Source: a virus
Direction: 5' to 3' (one strand)
DNA: 29,797 nt
IMG/VR virus record: IMGVR_UViG_3300025896_000136
Coordinates: 1 to 29,797 of that record
Within the stretch, counting starts at the first letter, position 1; every line of letters begins with the position of its first letter. The notes below the pieces were generated by a model, which did no database searches, was not told where the DNA came from, and worked only from the letters and a program-made list of their open reading frames with translations. The position numbers and the translations under genes were made by a program. This document shows, one piece after another, positions 1 through 5,943 of the stretch.

Positions 1-1045
1 TTCTTTGTATGCCAATTCAGCATATACTCAAGCAAATACTGCTACGACTAATGCCGCAACAGCAGATTCTAAGGCAGTAACAGCTGGTTCTTATGCCAAT
101 TCAGCATTCTTAAAAGCAAATAGTGCATATGGTTCACAGAACACCACTGGTTCTTATGCTAACTCTGCTTATACCCAAGCAAACACAGCAACAACCAATG
201 CTGCAACAGCAGATTCTAAAGCAATAACATCTGGTTCTTATGCTAACTCTGCTTATACGCAAGCAAACACAGCAACTACTAATGCAGCTGGCGCATCTTT
301 GTATGCCAATGGTGCTTTTATACAAGCAAACTCTGCTGCATCACAAGCAATTTTTGCTAGTTTGGCAGCTGCCAGTGCAGGTTCTTATGCAAATAGTGCA
401 TTTTTAAAATCAAATAGTGCTTTTGTATATGCAAATACTGTAGATTTATCAACACAAGATTTATATGACATCAAAGCAAATCTTGCATCTCCAACATTTA
501 CAGGAACTGCACGATCTGTCACTCCTTCCACAAATACCAGCAACACACAGATCGCAACAACAGCATATGTAACCGCTCAGATGAATACTGGTATAACATA
601 TGCACATAGCATTTCTGGTTTAGCATGTACAGCTAGTGCGTTATTAACAACAGGCAATTATCAAATACGAACTTTAGGCGTTAATACATCAGCAGATACT
701 GCAAATACAGGCAGTATTCGAGCAACAGGTGATATTACTGCTTTCTATTCTGACGAAAGATTAAAAACAAAATTAGGCAACATCGAGAATGCAGTCGATA
801 AAGTTATGAGTTTAAATGGATTTTATTATGAAGCTAATGATATTGCACAATCATTTGGTTATAACACAAATAGACAAGTTGGTGTATCTGCACAAGAAGT
901 TGAACGAGTTATGCCGGAAGTTGTGGCAGCTGCGCCGATTGATGACAAATATCTAACCGTTAAATATGAAAGACTTGTTCCACTATTAATTGAGGCAATT
1001 AAAGAATTGAAAGAAGAAATTGATATTTTAAAATCTGCAAAATAG
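1..1045 (+). CDS. Tail fibre with alanine-heptad stalk and C-terminal S74 chaperone (5' end outside window)
   Basis: This is the 3' part of a tail fibre gene. The frame is open to the left edge (base 2 starts a codon), so the true start lies upstream and the TTG at 5 is only an apparent start. The first ~145 visible residues form about twenty heptads of pattern A-x-x-A-x-x-x (ANSAYTQ, ANTATTN, AATADSK, AVTAGSY), which suits a trimeric alanine-zipper stalk. A short beta-rich segment follows. The last ~100 residues match the peptidase S74 intramolecular chaperone: SDERLK with its Ser codon at 749-751, then GFYYEAN, RQVGVSAQEVE, MPEVV, and a final KYERLVPLLIEAIKELKEE helix. In this family the chaperone trimerises the fibre and cuts itself off just before the Ser of SDxRLK. 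Cleavage here is inferred. A terminator follows the gene. Confidence 0.88.
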   Translation, partial: SLYANSAYTQANTATTNAATADSKAVTAGSYANSAFLKANSAYGSQNTTGSYANSAYTQANTATTNAATADSKAITSGSYANSAYTQANTATTNAAGASLYANGAFIQANSAASQAIFASLAAASAGSYANSAFLKSNSAFVYANTVDLSTQDLYDIKANLASPTFTGTARSVTPSTNTSNTQIATTAYVTAQMNTGITYAHSISGLACTASALLTTGNYQIRTLGVNTSADTANTGSIRATGDITAFYSDERLKTKLGNIENAVDKVMSLNGFYYEANDIAQSFGYNTNRQVGVSAQEVERVMPEVVAAAPIDDKYLTVKYERLVPLLIEAIKELKEEIDILKSAK

Positions 1046-1070
1046 TGTTGCATTTATAACAGCAATTCTA

Positions 1071-1107
1071 AAAACCTTCTCAACTAAATACATGAGAAGG
1101 TTTTTTT
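1071..1107 (+). terminator. Intrinsic terminator after first fibre gene
   Basis: AAAACCTTCTCA (1071-1082) is perfectly complementary to TGAGAAGGTTTT (1093-1104), giving a 12 bp stem with a 10-base loop followed by a run of T to 1107. It lies 25 bases after the fibre stop codon. The loop contains ACTAAATA, a weak resemblance to the T4 late promoter box. Confidence 0.88.
1083..1090 (+). promoter_or_regulatory. Weak late-promoter-like box inside terminator loop
   Basis: ACTAAATA matches 6 of 8 bases of the T4 late consensus TATAAATA and lies 33 bases before the ATG of the next gene. It falls in the loop of the terminator at 1071-1107. It may be coincidental, since the window is AT-rich. Confidence 0.3.
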
Positions 1108-1123
1108 ACATATAGGATACAAA

Positions 1124-1465
1124 ATGGCCGCAGGATATCAAGAACTTTTTCTGGAACAAGGTACCGATTTTAACACAACTATCACACTGGATGACGTTGA
1201 TGGTATTCCCTACGATTTGACTAATTATATCGCCAAGAGCCAAATAAAAAAATCATATTATTCCAACTCAACCACAGCACAATTTGTAATATCAATTAAT
1301 GACCCAATTAGTGGCACTATAGTTATGCAATTGAGTTCATCAAACACTGCAAATATTTCAGCAGGTAGATATGTTTATGATGTGGTAATTAAAAATTCTT
1401 CAAATAATATAACGAGAGTTTTAGAGGGAATAGTAAATGTTCTACCACAAGTTACGGTATTTTAA
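1124..1465 (+). CDS. Small beta-rich virion protein, baseplate-upper-protein-like
   Basis: This 113-residue protein has an N-terminus (residues 5-45) running LFLEQGTDFNTTITLDD, then G-x-P-Y-D-L-T-x-Y and A-K-S-Q-I-K-K. The pattern resembles the immunoglobulin-like N-terminal fold of phage upper-baseplate proteins that attach receptor-binding proteins. The rest (SAGRYVYDVVIKNSS, RVLEGIVNVLPQVT) reads as further beta strands with no catalytic motif. It is the first gene after a terminator and is followed at 9 bases by another small structural gene. It is probably a virion or baseplate-peripheral protein. The family assignment comes from pattern memory and was not searched. Confidence 0.6.
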   Translation: MAAGYQELFLEQGTDFNTTITLDDVDGIPYDLTNYIAKSQIKKSYYSNSTTAQFVISINDPISGTIVMQLSSSNTANISAGRYVYDVVIKNSSNNITRVLEGIVNVLPQVTVF

Positions 1466-1474
1466 AGGTAAATT

Positions 1475-1708
1475 ATGCCGATAGTAACAGTTTCACCACC
1501 AACAACAATTAAAGTACAAGTAGGCAACCAACGCGGTGGCACTGTACAATCTATTAGTTATGGTAACAAAACACTTAAAGGTTCATCAGATTTAATTATA
1601 GGATCTGCCAATACAGGCGATGTAATATCATATAATGCTAGCACACAATCTTTTAGTGTTGATCCAGTAACAGTTACAATTGCAGATGTGGATGCAGGAT
1701 ACTTTTAA
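1475..1708 (+). CDS. 77 aa structural protein ending in D-A-G-Y-F tag
   Basis: This small protein begins MPIVTVSPPTTIKVQVGNQRGG and contains GSANTGDVISYNAST, a beta-hairpin segment common in marine phage fibre proteins. Its last five residues are DAGYF, the first of four consecutive proteins that end in D-[AG]-G-x-F. The TAA stop shares its last base with the ATG of the next gene, so translation is probably coupled. I do not recognise a defined function. Context and composition point to a minor fibre or baseplate-periphery component. Confidence 0.6.
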   Translation: MPIVTVSPPTTIKVQVGNQRGGTVQSISYGNKTLKGSSDLIIGSANTGDVISYNASTQSFSVDPVTVTIADVDAGYF

Positions 1709-1905
1709 TGGCAAATACAACCATACAAATATTGCGGTCGTATACTACACCTGTACCGAATTCATTGCAAGATGGGGAATTGGCATATTCATTTGTGTCA
1801 AATACTCTTTTTGTTGGTGATAATACCAACAATGTTATTGCTATTGGTGGTCCAAATTACTTAGCAAATATAATAGTCAACTTAGTTGACGGTGGCACGT
1901 TCTAA
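1708..1905 (+). CDS. 65 aa standalone MANT-type module with D-G-G-T-F tag
   Basis: This protein is little more than an N-terminal adhesion module plus the C-terminal tag. Residues 1-45 (MANTTIQILRS, then LQDGELAYSFVSNTLFVGD) match the start of the 631 aa fibre-like gene at 1940 and of the fibre at 4414. The G-E-L-A-Y / L-F-x-G-D pattern resembles the N-terminal domain of phage major tropism determinants and similar fibre heads. It ends VDGGTF. The start overlaps the previous stop by one base (taATG). A standalone copy could be a connector, a decoy or a minimal fibre tip. Its function is unknown. Confidence 0.65.
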   Translation: MANTTIQILRSYTTPVPNSLQDGELAYSFVSNTLFVGDNTNNVIAIGGPNYLANIIVNLVDGGTF

Positions 1906-1908
1906 ATA
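1901..1908 (+). promoter_or_regulatory. Possible late promoter box TCTAAATA
   Basis: TCTAAATA differs from TATAAATA at one position and overlaps the TAA stop of the preceding gene, as the clearer late boxes in this window also do. It lies 32 bases before the ATG at 1940, which has its own purine-rich TAAGGA ribosome site. Confidence 0.45.
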
Positions 1909-1939
1909 TAAAAAACAGTCAAATTAAGGAAAAATAATA

Positions 1940-3835
1940 ATGGCTAATACTTCAATTCTTATCAAACGTTCGACTACAACTGGTCGCCCTTCATCTCTAA
2001 ATGCAGGTGAATTTGCATATTCATACCTGTCAAATACATTATTTCTAGGTACTTCGACTGGAACTGGTGTATTGAATGTTGGTGGCCAATTTTATACTTC
2101 AACTGTTGATGCTGCTACTTCAGCAAACGTTGCAAGTACTTTGGTTAAACGAGATGAGAATTTTGGTTTTTTTGGCGCACTATACGGAAATGCTAATTCT
2201 GCGACGGAACTTTTAAATTCTAGAAACTTTTCTGTATCTGGTGGAGATATCACAGCATCAGCTGTGGGTTTTAACGGCACAGGAAATGTAACATTAAATG
2301 CATCACTAAACAATATCTCAGGTTTAGGTGCAGGTATATATGGCGGAACGACCGCGGTGCCTGTAATCACTGTTGCAGCAAATGGTCGAATTATGGCCAT
2401 CAGCAATACAATGATTTCCACATCATTTAACTTATATGGTAATACAGGTTCGACTACAGTTGTTGGTGGGTCAAACTTCACCATCGATGGTGTAGGTGGT
2501 TCGGGTATTATTACCAACGCCAGTGGTGCAGAATTAACCATCAGTACAGATGATACAATATTACGTTCAAATACATCCGGTGTTGGACCACAAAATATTT
2601 CCACAGATTTAACTGTTGCAGGTAATTTAACAGTTACCGGAACACAAACAATCATCAATACAAAAACAGTAACCACTGATGACTCATTAATCAAATTAGC
2701 AGCAAATAATACTGTTGGTGATGTAGTTGATATTGGTTTTTATGGACAATCAAATATTGGTTCCATTGCATATCACGGTCTTGTCCGTGAAGGTTCCGGT
2801 GGATCATCAGCCGGAAATTTCTATCTATTCAAAGATTTGGCAACAGATCCAACTGGCAACACAGTCAATTATGGAGCATTAACAAAAGCTTCACTGATTG
2901 CTGACCTATCGCTCGCTACAGGGTACCCGACAGCAAATTTAACTGGTGTGCTTTCTGTATCACAAGGTGGTACAGGAACAACAACTTCGACAGGCACAGG
3001 TTCTGTTGTTTTAAGTAATAGCCCAACAATTGGTGGCACTGCTAACTTTGATGCAATCAACACTGCGTCAATTTCTGTTGGTACAACAACCTTCGTCGCC
3101 AACAATGTATTAGGTTCTTTCTCTGCCAACACCGATACATTTGCACAGTTTGTTATTCAAAATGCAAACACTGGTACATCAGCATCTGTTGATTTTATTG
3201 TAAATAATGACCAATCCACCAATGACACATTCTATGGTGATTTTGGTATGAACAGTTCCGGTTTTAGTGGACCTGGAGTTTTGGACACACCAAATGCTGT
3301 TTATCTATATTCAGCAGATTCTGATTTAGTAATTGGCACACATACCGCAAACTCAATACACTTTGTGGTTGATAATGGAACATCAGATGCAATGAACATT
3401 AGTTCATCTGGTGTAGTTACATTAGGTACTGCATTAGGAGTCGGTTCAGGTGGTACTGGTGCATCTTCATTCAGTGCTGGTCGTTTAATTGTTGGCAATG
3501 GTACAGGTGCATTAGTAACAATTGCCAATTCTTCATTTACAGCAACAGGATCTTCTGGTGTGTCAAATAATACAGTCACTTCTGTGTCTGTTGATGCTTA
3601 TGGTAGAACAACAGCAGTAACATATTCTGCAATTGCAGGACTAACTGTTCCACAAGGTGGCACTGGCGCGGCATCGTTTACCACAAAAGGCATTGTTTAC
3701 GGTAATGGCACAGATAGTATGTTAGTAACTGCAGCTGCAGGAACATCTGACCAAACATATTCAAATCAAATACTTACAACTACTAATGCAGGTGTTCCAG
3801 TGTGGTCCACAACATTAGACGGAGGTCAATTCTAA
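1940..3835 (+). CDS. Large tail fibre-like protein with MANT-type head and D-G-G-Q-F tag
   Basis: This 631-residue protein starts MANTSILIKRSTTTGRPSSL, then NAGEFAYSYLSNTLFLGTS, the same N-terminal module as at 1708 and 4414. Its middle carries phage fibre signatures: GVGPQNISTDLTVAGNLTVTG, TDDSLIKLAANN, IAYHGLVREGSGG, and repeated G-G-T-G segments (SVSQGGTGTTT, VGSGGTGASS, VPQGGTGAAS) spaced along the second half. It is almost entirely Gly/Ser/Thr/Asn/Val-rich beta structure, as in trimeric fibre shafts, and no enzyme motif is visible. It ends LDGGQF. It is likely a long virion fibre or baseplate-attached adhesin, followed by a coiled-coil partner with the same terminal tag. Confidence 0.75.
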   Translation: MANTSILIKRSTTTGRPSSLNAGEFAYSYLSNTLFLGTSTGTGVLNVGGQFYTSTVDAATSANVASTLVKRDENFGFFGALYGNANSATELLNSRNFSVSGGDITASAVGFNGTGNVTLNASLNNISGLGAGIYGGTTAVPVITVAANGRIMAISNTMISTSFNLYGNTGSTTVVGGSNFTIDGVGGSGIITNASGAELTISTDDTILRSNTSGVGPQNISTDLTVAGNLTVTGTQTIINTKTVTTDDSLIKLAANNTVGDVVDIGFYGQSNIGSIAYHGLVREGSGGSSAGNFYLFKDLATDPTGNTVNYGALTKASLIADLSLATGYPTANLTGVLSVSQGGTGTTTSTGTGSVVLSNSPTIGGTANFDAINTASISVGTTTFVANNVLGSFSANTDTFAQFVIQNANTGTSASVDFIVNNDQSTNDTFYGDFGMNSSGFSGPGVLDTPNAVYLYSADSDLVIGTHTANSIHFVVDNGTSDAMNISSSGVVTLGTALGVGSGGTGASSFSAGRLIVGNGTGALVTIANSSFTATGSSGVSNNTVTSVSVDAYGRTTAVTYSAIAGLTVPQGGTGAASFTTKGIVYGNGTDSMLVTAAAGTSDQTYSNQILTTTNAGVPVWSTTLDGGQF

Positions 3836-3872
3836 TTTGACTATATAATTTTTTACATGATAGGAGTTTGAG

Positions 3873-4409
3873 ATGGGAAATGAAAAATATTTGAATTATT
3901 ACATAGAAACATTAACGGCCACAATGACCGATTGTATTGTCCGTAATGTTTCTCTGCAAGCTAACGCGAAAGTCACTAACGAAGTTATTGAAAATCAATC
4001 AAAACAGATTGAAGAACTTCATGAACAATTGCAAGAATTGCGTAATAAGAATGATTTAAATGATAACCAAATTATAACAAATTTGCAATCTGTGGTAAAT
4101 CAGCAACAAACTGATATCACAAATTTAAATGCAGAAATTGGTAATTTGCGCAATATTAAAACTGAATACGACAATATAAAAACACAAGCAAATCACGTTG
4201 ACACATTTCGTACTGAATTGATTAAGTCCAGAAAAGAAACAGAAGATTTGAATAATTATTATGAACAAAAAATTAGTGAGCTAAATACTACCATAGAATA
4301 TTTGCAATTAACTCCTGCTAAAAGAAAAAAGGCTGATGAATTTAATAAAAAAGAAGAACCAATTTTAGTTTCATCAGAACTTATAACAAAGGACGGCGGA
4401 AGTTTTTAA
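3873..4409 (+). CDS. Coiled-coil structural protein with D-G-G-S-F tag
   Basis: This 178-residue protein is predominantly helical. Residues ~40-150 are a long coiled coil (QSKQIEELHEQLQELRNK, then repeated leucine/isoleucine heptads such as VNQQQTDITNLNAEIGNL and KISELNTTIEYLQ). A basic patch PAKRKKADEF precedes a short tail ending KDGGSF. The N-terminus (MGNEKYLNYYIETLTATMTD, then RNVSLQANAKV) looks like a short helical docking unit. An AGGAG site sits 7 bases before ATG. It is the only coiled-coil protein among the four tagged genes and could be a stalk or assembly partner of the adjacent fibres. Its role is inferred from context. Confidence 0.65.
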   Translation: MGNEKYLNYYIETLTATMTDCIVRNVSLQANAKVTNEVIENQSKQIEELHEQLQELRNKNDLNDNQIITNLQSVVNQQQTDITNLNAEIGNLRNIKTEYDNIKTQANHVDTFRTELIKSRKETEDLNNYYEQKISELNTTIEYLQLTPAKRKKADEFNKKEEPILVSSELITKDGGSF

Positions 4410-4413
4410 TTAA

Positions 4414-5601
4414 ATGGCAAATACCTCAATACAATTAAAAAAGTCAGGTTTCACAGGCAATACACCAATTGGGTTAAACTATGGTGAGTTGGCGATTAAC
4501 TACGCCGATGGTAAATTGTATTATAAAAATGGTGTTGGTGTCACATCATTTATTACCAACCAAAACACCTTTGCTACTGTTAATTCGAATTCTTCTTTAA
4601 TAATAGCCACAAGTGTATCAGATATACTAACAATTGTTCCTGGAAATAATATTACTATTTCCACAAACACCACAACAAAAACTATTACTGTTGATGGATC
4701 AACTGTTGATAATACTGCAAGAATTAGTGCTCAAGCATCTTTCAATAAAGCCAACAATGCATTATCAAACACAACTGGTGCAATATTTGGTGGTGATTTA
4801 TACATTACAGGAACAGCAAGATTAGTATCACAAGGTGGTGATGAAGGCGGTGAAATATTTTTAGGACAGGCGTTAACTAATAGCACTTTGAGTGGTGGTA
4901 TAACGATTGATTCTTATCAAAACAAAATAAGAATATTTGAACAAGGTGGTACTGCTCGCGGTGCATATATTGATTTAACTCAAGCAGCTGCAGGTGTTGG
5001 TACAAATTTATTGAGTCCTGGTACATCAACAGACCAATACGCAAGAGATACGGCAAATACAGCAACAACCAATGCTGCAACAGCAGATTCTAAAGCAGTA
5101 ACAGCTGGTTCTTATGCCAATTCAGCATTCTTAAAAGCAAACACAGCAACTACTAATGCTGATGGTGCTTCTTTGTATGCCAATTCAGCATTCTTAAAAG
5201 CAAATACAGCAGATTCTAAAGCAGTAACAGCTGGTTCCTATGCTAACTCTGCTTACACTCAAGCAAACACAGCAACAACCAATGCTGCAACAGCAGATTC
5301 TAAAGCAGTAACAGCTGGTTCCTATGCTAACTCTGCTTACACTCAAGCAAACTCTGCTTACACTCAAGCAAATGCAGCTTATAACAAAGCAAATTCAACC
5401 ACCGGTTTAACATATACAGCAAATACCACACCACCAAGTTCACCGAATAAAGGAGATCAGTGGTACAACACAAACACGGATATTTTATATGAATATATAA
5501 CGGATGGATCATCCAATGTATGGATAGACATACAATCACCAATCATATCTTCAGATCCATCACCGAACATATTATCTCCATTTTTGTTAGCTGGAATGTA
5601 A
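4414..5601 (+). CDS. Tail fibre: MANT-type head, 17-heptad alanine stalk, cap domain
   Basis: This 395-residue fibre protein opens with the MANT-type module (MANTSIQLKKSGF, GLNYGELAINYADGKLYYKNG). A beta region (VDNTARISAQASFNKANNALS, GDLYITGTARLVSQGGDEGGEIFLGQ) follows. Then come 17 uninterrupted heptads (bases 5053-5409) of type A-x-x-A-x-x-x, suited to a trimeric alanine zipper. The C-terminus is a compact cap, TYTANTTPPSSPNKGDQWY...DILYEYITDGSSNVW, which is shared almost word for word with the gene at 7892 and more distantly with the fibre at 10575. It starts 4 bases after the preceding stop. It lacks an S74 chaperone, unlike the first fibre, so trimerisation must be intrinsic or use another partner. 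Confidence 0.75.
   Translation: MANTSIQLKKSGFTGNTPIGLNYGELAINYADGKLYYKNGVGVTSFITNQNTFATVNSNSSLIIATSVSDILTIVPGNNITISTNTTTKTITVDGSTVDNTARISAQASFNKANNALSNTTGAIFGGDLYITGTARLVSQGGDEGGEIFLGQALTNSTLSGGITIDSYQNKIRIFEQGGTARGAYIDLTQAAAGVGTNLLSPGTSTDQYARDTANTATTNAATADSKAVTAGSYANSAFLKANTATTNADGASLYANSAFLKANTADSKAVTAGSYANSAYTQANTATTNAATADSKAVTAGSYANSAYTQANSAYTQANAAYNKANSTTGLTYTANTTPPSSPNKGDQWYNTNTDILYEYITDGSSNVWIDIQSPIISSDPSPNILSPFLLAGM
5053..5409 (+). repeat. 17 x 21 bp alanine-heptad repeat tract
   Basis: This in-frame tract has 21 bp units encoding A-x-x-A-x-x-x words in the order ANTATTN, AATADSK, AVTAGSY, ANSAFLK, ANTATTN, ADGASLY, ANSAFLK, ANTADSK, AVTAGSY, ANSAYTQ, ANTATTN, AATADSK, AVTAGSY, ANSAYTQ, ANSAYTQ, ANAAYNK, ANSTTGL. 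Within it, 5206-5268 and 5290-5352 are identical 63 bp copies exactly 84 bp apart (four units). Bases 5095-5141 are identical to 74-120 in the first fibre gene. Confidence 0.85.
5341..5426 (+). repeat. 86 bp perfect direct repeat, copy 1 (copy 2 at 8018-8103)
   Basis: This 86-base stretch is identical, base for base, to 8018-8103 in another fibre gene 2.7 kb downstream. It covers the last heptads of the stalk and the entry to the cap domain. Both copies are in the same coding frame and orientation, so exchange between them would fuse the two genes in frame. Confidence 0.9.
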
Positions 5602-5613
5602 AGAATCTTAAAA

Positions 5614-5943
5614 ATGACAATTAATTATAAAATATTAGGACAATTAAATCCTATAGCAAATACCCCATCAACACTATACACTGTTCCGGCAGATAGATCG
5701 GCCGTAATTTCCACTTTACAAATATGTAATATGAGTTCAAATGCTTCAACAATTCGAATATCTACAAGAATTGCTGGCGCAACATTGGCAAATAACCATT
5801 ATCTTGTATATGACACTGCAATTGGTGGGAACGACTCATTAAGTTTAACGATTGGTATCACATTAGCAAATACGGATATAGTTACCGTCAGCGCAAGTAC
5901 AAGTAATGTCGCATTTAATTTATTTGGATCGGAAATTGTGTAA
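5614..5943 (+). CDS. 109 aa beta-sandwich-like virion protein
   Basis: This small protein begins MTINYKILGQLNPIANTPSTLYTVPADRSAVISTLQICN. The segment after PST (L-Y-T-V-P-A-x-R-x-A-V-I-S-T-L-x-I-C-N) is a pattern seen in small structural proteins of aquatic T4-like phages that resemble receptor-binding or decoration domains. The remainder alternates hydrophobic strands (NHYLVYDTAIGGNDSLSLTIGI, DIVTVSAST, VAFNLFGSEIV). It starts 12 bases after a fibre gene and overlaps the next gene by one base (taATG). It is probably a minor adhesion-locus virion protein with no enzymatic motif. Confidence 0.6.
   Translation: MTINYKILGQLNPIANTPSTLYTVPADRSAVISTLQICNMSSNASTIRISTRIAGATLANNHYLVYDTAIGGNDSLSLTIGITLANTDIVTVSASTSNVAFNLFGSEIV

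Noticed and set aside
11-445. CRISPR-like array appearance of 21 bp repeats
   Set aside because: The repeats are contiguous, in frame and encode A-x-x-A-x-x-x heptads. There are no unique spacers or palindromic repeat units.
2092-2694. 200-codon minus-strand frame under the 631 aa fibre
   Set aside because: It lies wholly inside a well-supported forward gene. Its Val/Pro-rich text mirrors forward Thr/Asn/Gly codons, and no start signal is seen.
1688-4414. D-G-G-x-F codons conserved merely as ribosome sites for the next gene
   Set aside because: The GGN-GGN codons could help initiation at 1708 and 4414, but genes at 1940 and 3873 have separate ribosome sites 30 or more bases later, and the terminal Phe is conserved everywhere.
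1708-5601. Diversity-generating retroelement, suggested by the Mtd-like fibre heads
   Set aside because: No reverse transcriptase, no template repeat and no adenine-biased variable repeat were seen in the window. The similarity is to the head domain only.
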